Source of the DNA: Candidatus Altimarinota bacterium
GTDB lineage: Bacteria > Patescibacteriota > Gracilibacteria > UBA4473
Assembly (NCBI GenBank): GCA_021734785.1
Contig: JAIPIF010000001.1
Span: forward strand, 124,001 to 188,000
DNA length: 64,000 nucleotides
Direction: 5' to 3'
Positions within the stretch are counted from its first letter, which is position 1. The number at the start of each line of letters is the position of its first letter. The notes under the pieces were generated by a model that saw nothing but the letters and a program-made list of their open reading frames with translations, made no database searches and was not told where the DNA came from. Made by a program: the position numbers and the translations under genes. Shown here piece by piece: positions 8,959 to 15,979 of the stretch.

Positions 8959-9198
8959 ATGATCGCGTGGTTGTTGATTCCCGGCGGGATTGTGATCCTG
9001 GTGTACGCCGTCAAAATTGTAGACCAATTTTTGGGTGAAATCGCTTTTGCTGAGCGAGTTCTCGGCAGTGGCGGGACGTACACCTTTGTCAAACTTTTGG
9101 GGGTGGCGACGACGTTCCTCTCCATCATGTGGTTGACGGGCGATCTGCCCCGATGGTTGCGATCGACCTTTGGCATGTTTTTCGGCGGAATAGGATGA
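8959..9198 (+). CDS. small two-helix membrane protein, function unknown
   Basis: 79 residues with two hydrophobic segments (about 3-24 and 43-62) and a short amphipathic C-terminus ending FFGGIG. Start chosen at MIAWLL because it follows a strong promoter and begins the first helix. Its stop lies only 3 bases before tRNA-Ala, so gene and tRNAs may share a transcript. No family recognised. Confidence 0.6.
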   Translation: MIAWLLIPGGIVILVYAVKIVDQFLGEIAFAERVLGSGGTYTFVKLLGVATTFLSIMWLTGDLPRWLRSTFGMFFGGIG

Positions 9199-9201
9199 TA
9201 T

Positions 9202-9278
9202 GGGGCCATAGCTCAGATGGCTAGAGCACCTGCTTTGCAAGCAGGGGGTCCAGGGTTCGAGTCCCTGTGGCTCCACCA
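9202..9278 (+). tRNA. tRNA-Ala (TGC)
   Basis: Complete cloverleaf with acceptor GGGGCCA/TGGCTCC, anticodon loop TTTGCAA (anticodon TGC), T-loop TTCGAGT and encoded CCA at 9276-9278. Confidence 0.97.
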
Positions 9279-9398
9279 CGTCGGTGTTCGCCTGCGCGCG
9301 CTTCGTTCTCCGCTTGCGCGGAGCACTCCGCTCGCTTGGCGACCCCTCCTCTTCCCCAAAAAATCTTCGATTTTCTGGGGGCCCCGAAAAAACACTCC

Positions 9399-9473
9399 GG
9401 GTGAGTAGCTCAGTGGTAGAGCAGTAGCCTTTTAAGCTATTGGCCGTGGGTTCGAACCCCACCTCACCCACCA
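9399..9473 (+). tRNA. tRNA-Lys (TTT), integration target
   Basis: Acceptor GGGTGAG/CTCACCC, anticodon loop CTTTTAA (anticodon TTT), T-loop TTCGAAC, encoded CCA at 9471-9473. The reverse-strand serine recombinase ORF ends inside the anticodon loop (9432), and the last seven bases CCCACCA recur at 15745-15751. The tRNA thus seems to be the attachment site of the element to its right. Confidence 0.97.
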
Positions 9474-11213
9474 TTTATCAGAATTTGCCCCGAACTCTTC
9501 AAGGATATCCTGGGGGAGTTTTAGCTTGAATAAGAGCTTGTGAGTAATTTTTTGTCCTGCGGTGCGCCTCCCGGCAATAGGATCACTTGGTGTCACAGGA
9601 CGAGAATATACGATTATTTCTTGGATGAGGAGGTGAAATATTTTGTATAATTCCTCGCGGTCTTTTGTCACGCTAGTAAGCATTTTCTTGTATTTTTCTG
9701 AGAAGGCTTCCAGGGTTTTTTGATACCCAGTAGAAAGCGTTTTTTGGGCAATTTGTTCTTCCACAGTTTCAAGTGTTTTTTTAGTCTCTCTTGCTCCGTT
9801 TCTTATTTGTTCGATCTCCGCCTTTAGCGTGTCTGAATCAATGAATCCTTCAGTATGTTGAAATCGAAGAGACTGTTCCCTTTCTGGGGTGCCATTAACT
9901 ACCTTCCGCAATCTCTCAGCTTCTTTTCTTAGTTTTTCGACTTCTTTCTGTGTGGACTTCAGCCCTTGTTGGTATTCAAAAGCGGCTTTTGGATTCTTTA
10001 ATAATTTTTTCACAAATTCTAAAACGAAAGCTTCAATTTCATCGGCATTTATGGGAAGGGTTTTGCACTGTGAACTTGTTTTCCCCCCTTTTCGTTGGCC
10101 GCATTTATAGTAGAAGGAAAAGCGGTCTTTTCCTTTTTTGATTCGTTTTCGCTCTCCTACCCAGGTCATGTATTTTTTCTCTCCTTCTTTTGTGCTGGAG
10201 CAACAATCACATTTCAAAAGGCCTCGAAGCAGATAGAGGTGTTCGTCTTGTTTTCGTCGGGAAAGGTATTTTTCTGAAAGAAGCCGCCTTTTAGCTTTTT
10301 CAAAAGTAACACGATCTATGATAGCCGGTTGGCGAAAAGATGATTTTTTCCATTTTTCCCGCTTCAATCTTTTTCCCTTGCTAGTCTTATTGTAGTAATA
10401 ATCACCCACATAAATGCTGTCACTAAGTGTTTTTTTGATTTGCTCCGCCCGCCAAAAAGAAGGCGTATTTTTTTTGGTAAGGCTTCCTTTCCGTTTCACA
10501 TTCTTTATGGCTGATGCCTCAGGAGATAAGACTTCTTGATTGGTAAGTTTTTTTGCGATTGCAGCAAAGGAATGTTTTTGATCTACAAACTCATCAAAGA
10601 TAAAGCGGACAATTTCAGCTTCCTCTGGGAATATCTCAAGCCTCTTATCTGCACTTTTTTTGTAGCCATAAGGGGGAACTTTTCCCATGAAAACTCCCGC
10701 CCTAGCAGCCGCATCTCGTCCCGCCTGTGATCGCTCCCGGAATGTTTCCATTTCCAACTCTGCTATTACTCCTACGATTCCAAGGATAGCTCGCCCAAAG
10801 GCAGTAGAAGTATCAATGTTTTCATGTACGGAAAAAAATTCAACGTTGTGTTCTCCTAAAAAATCGATGACGTCCAGTAAAATTTTAAGCTTTCGGGCAA
10901 AGCGATCCATTTTGTACACAGCCACCATGTCAAAAGGCTTCTGGCCCTTTGGAGCATTCAAAATGGCCTCTTGTAGTTTTGCGAAGCCAGGTCTTTCTTC
11001 CATGGGAGTGGTCCCACTTACATCTTGGTCGATGTAAATATGCTCTTTTCCGGCAGAAATAAATCCTCCCCCCGGAGCATAAGACTTTGATTTTATGAGG
11101 CTTTCGATAGCGTGTTTTTGCAGAGCTATTCCGTATTTTTCCGTTTGGTCTTCAGTTGAAACCCTTAGGTAAATCGCAACGCGTTTCGGTGGAGCTTCTT
11201 GGTCTGACGGCAT
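9432..11213 (-). CDS. large serine recombinase / integrase
   Basis: 593 residues from ATG 11213 (8 nt after a TATACT box). N-terminal resolvase domain with catalytic Ser in IYLRVSTEDQ, DVSGTTPMEERPGF, and YKMDRFARKLK; recombinase domain (PYGYKK...); zinc ribbon around residues 350-400 (CDCC...YKCG...C); then a coiled coil (about 430-510). Such enzymes integrate and excise mobile elements at short att sites. Its last codons are read from the tRNA-Lys gene (the tail WWVRWGSNPRPIA is tRNA-derived), which shows that integration created the present stop and places the element directly right of the tRNA. Confidence 0.95.
   Translation of the reverse strand: MPSDQEAPPKRVAIYLRVSTEDQTEKYGIALQKHAIESLIKSKSYAPGGGFISAGKEHIYIDQDVSGTTPMEERPGFAKLQEAILNAPKGQKPFDMVAVYKMDRFARKLKILLDVIDFLGEHNVEFFSVHENIDTSTAFGRAILGIVGVIAELEMETFRERSQAGRDAAARAGVFMGKVPPYGYKKSADKRLEIFPEEAEIVRFIFDEFVDQKHSFAAIAKKLTNQEVLSPEASAIKNVKRKGSLTKKNTPSFWRAEQIKKTLSDSIYVGDYYYNKTSKGKRLKREKWKKSSFRQPAIIDRVTFEKAKRRLLSEKYLSRRKQDEHLYLLRGLLKCDCCSSTKEGEKKYMTWVGERKRIKKGKDRFSFYYKCGQRKGGKTSSQCKTLPINADEIEAFVLEFVKKLLKNPKAAFEYQQGLKSTQKEVEKLRKEAERLRKVVNGTPEREQSLRFQHTEGFIDSDTLKAEIEQIRNGARETKKTLETVEEQIAQKTLSTGYQKTLEAFSEKYKKMLTSVTKDREELYKIFHLLIQEIIVYSRPVTPSDPIAGRRTAGQKITHKLLFKLKLPQDILEEFGANSDKWWVRWGSNPRPIA
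9467..9473 (+). repeat. attL-like core in tRNA-Lys 3' end
   Basis: CCCACCA, identical to 15745-15751. On the left it completes tRNA-Lys; on the right the copy is followed by CGTCG, the sequence that follows the CCA end of the other two tRNAs here. This makes it the likely left crossover region of the element. Confidence 0.55.
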
Positions 11214-11307
11214 GGAGAGAAAGTATAGGATTGGCAATACCCGAAGTACTAAGCTTGTATTTCTTCTTTATTCTTATTTCTTATAAAAACTTCTTTTTAA
11301 ATATCCT

Positions 11308-11336
11308 TTGACGGACCTACATTATTCTTATATAAT
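11308..11336 (+). promoter_or_regulatory. promoter of the DUF1508-DUF3800 pair
   Basis: TTGACG (11308-11313), 17 nt, TATAAT (11331-11336). Short leader to the ATG at 11366. It diverges from the recombinase promoter. Confidence 0.8.
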
Positions 11337-11365
11337 TTTTGTGTCAAAATTTTCTAACTAAAAAT

Positions 11366-11536
11366 ATGATGGTGAACAGAGACAAATGGGAATTTTACAA
11401 GGATCGGAAGGGGGAACATCGCTGGCGCGTAATTTCTGTGAATGGGCGCGTTGTAGGGGCTTCTACGGAAGGATATGCGAACAAACAAGCTGCAGAAAAA
11501 AATGCTATGAGATTTGGTTATAAGAAAAGGAAATGA
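11366..11536 (+). CDS. DUF1508 (YegP-like) small protein
   Basis: 56 residues. The whole protein matches one DUF1508 repeat: KWEFYKDRKGEHRWRV, then a GRVVGASTEGYANKQAAEKNA segment. Members are small, of unknown biochemical role, and common on mobile elements. Its stop overlaps the start of the DUF3800 gene (ATGA), so the two are co-translated. Confidence 0.85.
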   Translation: MMVNRDKWEFYKDRKGEHRWRVISVNGRVVGASTEGYANKQAAEKNAMRFGYKKRK

Positions 11537-12252
11537 ATGCTTCTGACTCTAAAACATTGCACATTTTTATTGATGAGGGCGGTGATAGGTACTTTACTGA
11601 ATCTAGTTCAAAGTATTTTACTTTAACTGCTGTTGCCTGTATGCCCGATTCAGCAACAGTTTCAGAACTATACTGTTTAAGGAAAGAGCTCTTTCCCCGC
11701 GTTTACGAGCAATCGAAAAGTGCGGAGAAGTCCACAACCAATATCCTTGAAAGTTTCCATGCTTCAGAAGATTTTCAATTTGTGAGAGATAGAGTATTTG
11801 AAATTATCGAAAAGCAGGAAGGACTTCAGGTTTTTAGTGTTATTATTGAAAAAAGAAAAACAAATCCTAGTTTACAAGACATATCGGCTTTTTATACTAA
11901 GGCTTGCATATGGCTTATGCATGGCCTTTTGTACAATATATCATTAACGGATTACAATTGTTTGATAATTTATTTTGATGGAATGCCCATTAAGGTAAAT
12001 AAGAAAAAAGCAATGTTCAAAGGAATAAAGCTTAAGATTGCTGAATTTTTCAGAGAGAAAAAAATTTCTGTGCCTTATTATTTAGTAACCCATCAGTCAA
12101 AAGCGGACGTGTATTTACAAATAGTGGATTATGTAAATTGGGCAATTTTTATTAAAAATGAAAGAGGCGAAATAAGACCCTATGAGCAAATAAAAAAACT
12201 TATTAAAAATGAATTTTATCCCTTTGCAACAGGGACTACCTTTTTTTATTAA
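11533..12252 (+). CDS. DUF3800 protein
   Basis: 239 residues. The N-terminal FIDEGGDRYF matches the Asp-rich opening motif of DUF3800, a family with an RNase H-like fold found in mobile and defence islands. A second acidic patch (IIYFDGMPIKV) and the KADVYLQIVDYVNWA segment fit the family active-site pattern. Base composition is clearly AT-richer than the flanking chromosome, a sign of transfer. Nuclease activity is likely but unproven. Confidence 0.8.
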   Translation: MNASDSKTLHIFIDEGGDRYFTESSSKYFTLTAVACMPDSATVSELYCLRKELFPRVYEQSKSAEKSTTNILESFHASEDFQFVRDRVFEIIEKQEGLQVFSVIIEKRKTNPSLQDISAFYTKACIWLMHGLLYNISLTDYNCLIIYFDGMPIKVNKKKAMFKGIKLKIAEFFREKKISVPYYLVTHQSKADVYLQIVDYVNWAIFIKNERGEIRPYEQIKKLIKNEFYPFATGTTFFY

Positions 12253-12253
12253 A

Positions 12254-12284
12254 AAAAACCCCCCGCAGATGCAAGGGGTTTTTG
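12254..12284 (+). terminator. terminator after DUF3800 gene
   Basis: Arms AAACCCC (12256-12262) and GGGGTTT (12275-12281) followed by T. Confidence 0.85.
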
Positions 12285-12363
12285 ACCTTTCTGACTATTT
12301 CCAAGAGGGAAAGGAACCGAGGGAGGGGGTTGTTTCACCAAAAAGGAACCTTTAAAAGAGCTA

Positions 12364-12390
12364 TTGACAGGTATTTTTTTTAATTATATG
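12364..12390 (+). promoter_or_regulatory. candidate promoter of the structured leader
   Basis: TTGACA (12364-12369), 15 nt, TATATG (12385-12390). Transcription would pass through two hairpin regions before the gene at 12657. Confidence 0.45.
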
Positions 12391-12404
12391 TGTCCTAATT
12401 TTGT

Positions 12405-12450
12405 CTGTACCCTCCGGGTGGAGGGCACCCGAAGGGTACAGATGTTTTCT
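12405..12450 (+). terminator. strong hairpin in the leader, possible attenuator
   Basis: CTGTACCCT (12405-12413) pairs with AGGGTACAG (12433-12441), with an inner GGGTG/CACCC stem, followed by ATGTTTTCTT. Either a terminator or an attenuator in front of the structured region at 12525. Confidence 0.5.
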
Positions 12451-12524
12451 TGAAAAGTCAATTTAAAAGCTTAATTAAATTAAATTAAATTGACTTAACT
12501 TTGCCTAATCTCTAATTTTTCCAG

Positions 12525-12655
12525 TGCACCTACTACTTTTTTAACTTTTGCGGCATTTTTTGTCTCTTGGAGAACCGTGAAGATGGGGCAACACCGTCTA
12601 ACGGTTCTCCGCAAGGAAGAAGTAGTTAGGTGCAGCGGTTTGTTGCCCCATTTTT
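12525..12655 (+). other. nested inverted repeats forming a potential pseudoknot leader
   Basis: Outer arms TGCACCTACTACTT (12525-12538) and AAGTAGTTAGGTGCA (12620-12634, one bulge); inner arms GGAGAACCGT (12569-12578) and ACGGTTCTCC (12601-12610). The inner loop contains TGGGGCAACA (12584-12593), exactly complementary to TGTTGCCCCA (12641-12650), which is followed by TTTTT. The structure therefore makes an H-type pseudoknot or an alternative terminator, directly before the gene at 12657. Confidence 0.6.
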
Positions 12656-12656
12656 G

Positions 12657-12980
12657 ATGACAAAAAAGCCCAAAAATCATACCATAAAAAAATTGTCAAT
12701 AATCGCTTTATGCCTTATAATAAGCGGGGTATTGGCAGTTGCTCTTTGGCAAAATCAACAGCGTTTGAAGAGCAAATATTGCTACATGATGTATCAGAGC
12801 GAGATTCAGTATTGTAAGTCCGTTACCCCGGCAAATATTCGTTATTCAGAATACTTGCAGGGCACAGGTTGTATGCAGGGAGTCCAAGAACGTTTTCGGC
12901 GATGCCTGGAAGGAGACAAAGAGATTTATCAAAGCAGATTGAAAACCATGCGGAACCTGGAAAAATCTTCAAAAAATTAA
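12657..12980 (+). CDS. membrane-anchored Cys-containing small protein, unknown
   Basis: 107 residues from the ATG at 12657; a GTG at 12630 would lie inside the structured leader. Lysine-rich N-terminus, one membrane helix (about 14-33, IIALCLIISGVLAVALW), then an exported domain with four cysteines (CYMMYQSEIQYC ... GCMQG ... RRC) suited to two disulfides. No family recognised. It is followed at 10 nt by another exported protein, suggesting a cell-surface pair in the mobile element. Confidence 0.6.
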   Translation: MTKKPKNHTIKKLSIIALCLIISGVLAVALWQNQQRLKSKYCYMMYQSEIQYCKSVTPANIRYSEYLQGTGCMQGVQERFRRCLEGDKEIYQSRLKTMRNLEKSSKN

Positions 12981-12990
12981 TCCCCTTTCC

Positions 12991-13680
12991 ATGAGACACC
13001 TTCTCCTCGGTTTCGGCATTATTTCATTCTTTTTCTGTTTTAATGTTTCTGCTCAGGCACGATATTCGCTAGGACCTAGAACGCTGAATACTATTGTGGA
13101 CATGTGCATGGGAAAGACAGAATGGCCCAGTGGCACTTCCCAGTCTGAAATTGATGAGAAATGTGATCGTTACAACAGCCTAATTGAAAACAAGAGGGAA
13201 CGAGAGGTGGATGCCGTTCGTAATATTTCTAACAGGCAAAACCGGCTTCGCTCAAAGTATGATATTCCGATCTTAGAAAATAAGGCGAAAGAAATTGAAA
13301 AAGAAATGGAAGAAACCTCAGAAGAGACAAATAATGACTATCACACTCTTCCTGGAAGGATTCAACAGATCAACCAGCAACAGAAAATCGCTGAAAAAAA
13401 TATTGCCGTAATAGACGAAAAAGCCTCGAAACCTAACCCCAAATGTATAACTCCCGTTGGAGGTTGGACAAACAGTCTGCGTGACAGAATTAGAAAAAGG
13501 CTTTGTGGATATGACACTGCTACCCAACCTTCTCGACGTAGTAGAGACACCTTAAGCGATGAAAAAAAAGAAAATAGGCAAAGCTCCCTTCTTCAAGAAA
13601 TAAATAGCATAAAGCGAGAAATAAGACGCCTACAGACGAAACTTCGTTCCTTGCTCAAACAAATGGAAGATGAGGGCTAA
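12991..13680 (+). CDS. secreted coiled-coil protein, unknown
   Basis: 229 residues with a signal peptide (1-22, ending VSA/QA), then long charged helices with heptad character (about 70-135 and 190-225) separated by a Pro/Cys-containing segment. Four cysteines could form disulfides outside the cell. Overlaps the next small ORF by 11 bases. No family recognised. Probable surface protein encoded by the element. Confidence 0.6.
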   Translation: MRHLLLGFGIISFFFCFNVSAQARYSLGPRTLNTIVDMCMGKTEWPSGTSQSEIDEKCDRYNSLIENKREREVDAVRNISNRQNRLRSKYDIPILENKAKEIEKEMEETSEETNNDYHTLPGRIQQINQQQKIAEKNIAVIDEKASKPNPKCITPVGGWTNSLRDRIRKRLCGYDTATQPSRRSRDTLSDEKKENRQSSLLQEINSIKREIRRLQTKLRSLLKQMEDEG

Positions 13681-13828
13681 AAGAATTCTTTTCCCCAAAG
13701 ACATCACGTCAAAAGAAGCGGCGGAGATATTACAAGCACTTAAAAATCCGGCATTTCGGGAAAAATTTACCAAACCTTACATTTCATACGAGGAAGCAAA
13801 GGAAGTCTTACGAAAAACAAAAAAGTAG
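13670..13828 (+). CDS. 52-residue basic protein, unknown
   Basis: Starts inside the end of the preceding gene (ATG at 13670) and ends at TAG 13826-13828. Sequence is regular and codon-like, with SKEAAEILQAL and SYEEAKEVLRKTKK suggesting two short helices. The overlap supports co-translation. It could be a small DNA-binding or antitoxin-like protein, but nothing identifies a family. Confidence 0.45.
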   Translation: MRAKRILFPKDITSKEAAEILQALKNPAFREKFTKPYISYEEAKEVLRKTKK

Positions 13829-14061
13829 CCCCCCGGGGAGTAGGGAGCCATAGGGGGTGGAGATTTATGTAAAAATCCTTTTGCTTCGTTGATTTTTTAA
13901 AAAACACCGGAACACCCATTGAGAAAGCAAAGATCCACGTTAGAAGAAAAAAGAAAAATGAGACTTTTGCAAAATAAGAATACAAAATCCACAAAGTAGA
14001 GAATGCTATGTTATAAGCGACTTTTTTTCGTTTTTTTAGAAACGAAAACTGCAAAAAAAAC

Positions 14062-14361
14062 CTATTTTTTGGAGACTGCCCCTTGAAAAAGAGAATGTAA
14101 TATTTTCTCGTCATCATTTTTTGCAGCGTACAGTTCTATTTCTATTTCGCGTGGAAGTGTTTTTTTATTTACAGTGAGGGTAGGGGCCTTTGCCGTAAAA
14201 AATTGGACGAGAGTGCCTTTTTTGTCCTTTTCAGAAGAAAATGATTTGTGTTCGATGGTGACTCCTTTTCCTAATTTTTTTACCAGCCCTTGTGTTACTT
14301 CTTCGATGGAAGTTTCTTTCAAGGGATCGTCGGACTTTGTGACGATTATTTTTTGCTTCAC
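14062..14361 (-). CDS. hypothetical 99-residue protein
   Basis: GTG start at 14361, preceded by TATCAT (14373-14368) with 6 nt between, as at other leaderless GTG genes here. The residues look like a small mixed alpha/beta domain with no membrane or signal segment. No family recognised. It diverges from the AlbA_2 gene, and the two promoters lie within about 50 bases of each other. Confidence 0.55.
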   Translation of the reverse strand: MKQKIIVTKSDDPLKETSIEEVTQGLVKKLGKGVTIEHKSFSSEKDKKGTLVQFFTAKAPTLTVNKKTLPREIEIELYAAKNDDEKILHSLFQGAVSKK

Positions 14362-14387
14362 GCGCTCATGATATCACATTTAGTTGG

Positions 14388-14417
14388 TTGGTAAAAACCC
14401 TCCAAAAAGCGTATAAT
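14388..14417 (+). promoter_or_regulatory. promoter of AlbA_2 gene, leaderless
   Basis: TTGGTA (14388-14393), 18 nt, consensus TATAAT (14412-14417), then 7 nt to the ATG at 14425. An upstream in-frame ATG at 14416 overlaps the -10 box and so cannot be the start. Confidence 0.75.
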
Positions 14418-14424
14418 GAGGGCG

Positions 14425-15648
14425 ATGTTGTATTTGGGAAAACCCGTCCACGAAATAAACCAAGCTGATCTTCAAAAGCTCATTGAGGAAGAGGTTGAAG
14501 AGAGCAAGCACATTGAGTACAAAGAATCACTTCCTTCAAACGGAGCAGAAGACAAAAAAGAATTTGCAGCAGACGTTTCAGCTTTTGCAAATGCTGATGG
14601 AGGAGTGATTATTTATGGTATGAAAGAAAATAGAGAAACGGGAATGCCAGAAGAGCTTTGTGGAGTAAGTGTTGACAATAGAGACGATGCGGTGCGACGA
14701 CTAGATCAAATGATAATGAATAAGATAGCTCCAAGAATACCTGGTGTAGAAATTGTTTCTGTGGAGTTAGAAGATGGGAAAATAGTGTTGATAATAAACA
14801 TTCCTAAAAGTTTCTCAATGCCTCACATGGTCTCTATAGGGGATTCTAGGTTTTATTTAAGGCGCTCTAAGAGCAGGCCTCCTCTCGACATAGAAGAAAT
14901 AAGAAACGCTTTTCTATTTTCAGATACTATTACCGAAAAAATTAAAAATTTTCGAACGGAAAGAATCGCCAAAATCTTAGCGGAAGACACGCCAGTAAAA
15001 CTAATATCCGGGGCAAAGATAGTATTACATATGGTGCCACTTGCAGCCTTTCATTCTCCCATGGAAGCCAATCTCCGATTCCTTTTGGAAAATTATTCAG
15101 AACACAGTAATGACCTACAGCCTTTTTGGTCCGGTGGTGGTTGGAATCCACCGCGTCCTAATTTTGATGGTTTAATCTCAGCACTGCCTCCCTCTGAAGG
15201 GAGAGAGGGAGTCGATACTTACTTTCAAATTTTTAAAAATGGAGCATTTGAAGCAGTAGATGTTGGCTTGTTATCAGAAGGAGAACAAATACCAATGTCG
15301 CTTTGCGAGGGGACGTTATTGAACGCTTTAACCCGCTATCTTAGGATTCAGAGAAAATTAGGAGTTTCTCCTCCGATTTTTATAATGGTTACCCTTCTTG
15401 AAGTGAAAAATTATATCGTTGATTCTGTGCCGCCTCCTGCGGGAAGAATCCCCATAGGAAGAAGAAATGACGTCAAGATTGATCGTGAAAACCTATTTTT
15501 GCCAGAAATAGTTTTGAAAGATTTTGACCAAAGCCTTCCTGAGCTAATGAAGCCGATCTTTGATGCTATGCACAATGCGGGAGGGTATGTAGGTTCTCGC
15601 AGTTACGATAATGAAGGAAATTATTGTGTTAATTGGGAACGTTCATAA
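14425..15648 (+). CDS. AlbA_2 (Schlafen-type) DNA-binding domain protein
   Basis: 407 residues. Residues about 15-165 form an AlbA_2 domain: ESKHIEYKESL, FANADGGVIIYGM, and the RFYLRRSKSRPPL segment ending the fold. The C-terminal 230 residues have no family I recognise. AlbA_2/Schlafen proteins bind nucleic acid and occur as regulators and as antiphage effectors. Location as the last gene of an integrative element makes a defence or element-control role plausible. AT-rich codons like the rest of the island. Confidence 0.85.
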   Translation: MLYLGKPVHEINQADLQKLIEEEVEESKHIEYKESLPSNGAEDKKEFAADVSAFANADGGVIIYGMKENRETGMPEELCGVSVDNRDDAVRRLDQMIMNKIAPRIPGVEIVSVELEDGKIVLIINIPKSFSMPHMVSIGDSRFYLRRSKSRPPLDIEEIRNAFLFSDTITEKIKNFRTERIAKILAEDTPVKLISGAKIVLHMVPLAAFHSPMEANLRFLLENYSEHSNDLQPFWSGGGWNPPRPNFDGLISALPPSEGREGVDTYFQIFKNGAFEAVDVGLLSEGEQIPMSLCEGTLLNALTRYLRIQRKLGVSPPIFIMVTLLEVKNYIVDSVPPPAGRIPIGRRNDVKIDRENLFLPEIVLKDFDQSLPELMKPIFDAMHNAGGYVGSRSYDNEGNYCVNWERS

Positions 15649-15744
15649 TTCGTTTTCCAATACGTCTGATCTTCTTATCGATCCCGTAGCAGTAAAGGCA
15701 AAGATGGTGTCTTTCTAGTAAGACTTCGGGGTATTTGCTGGTAT

Positions 15745-15751
15745 CCCACCA
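15745..15751 (+). repeat. attR-like core
   Basis: CCCACCA copy followed by CGTCG. Because tRNA-Ala and tRNA-Pro are both followed by CGTCGG, the sequence right of this copy looks like the original downstream flank of tRNA-Lys. It would be separated from the tRNA by an insertion of about 6.3 kb. Confidence 0.5.
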
Positions 15752-15943
15752 CGTCGCTAGAGGATTTCACTCGTGGCTCGTCCCCGCCAAGGCGGGGTCT
15801 CGCACTGAGTTTCATCCTCGCTCCTCTCTCCGCGCAAAATCTGCGATTTTGCTTGGAATTTTTTAGGGAATCTTTCATTTCACGAGAGCCCCAAAAGAAG
15901 CACCCGGTTCACTCGGCGTTTTTTGAAGTGGCTAGATTTTTGC

Positions 15944-15971
15944 TTGGAAAATTTTCTCATTTCCCCACAAT
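15944..15971 (+). promoter_or_regulatory. mtaB promoter, leaderless
   Basis: TTGGAA (15944-15949), 16 nt, CACAAT (15966-15971), 8 nt to the ATG at 15980. Confidence 0.6.
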
Positions 15972-15979
15972 CGGTCCCG

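Larger units (their letters stand above)
15649..15979. other. intergenic region at the right end of the element
   Basis: No gene seen. Holds the CCCACCA repeat (15745-15751) followed by CGTCG, a CCCCGCC-AA-GGCGGGG palindrome at 15782-15797, and the mtaB promoter. Composition changes here from AT-rich island to GC-richer chromosome. Confidence 0.6.

Noticed and set aside
12525-12634. Integron attC site
   Set aside because: One end fits GTTRRRY but the left end lacks a base of RYYYAAC, and no integron integrase or cassette array is present; kept only as an alternative.
13767-14117. Reverse-strand hydrophobic ORF of 116 codons
   Set aside because: Overlaps the 52-residue gene and the end of the 14062 gene, has no promoter, and its hydrophobic content comes from T-rich sequence.
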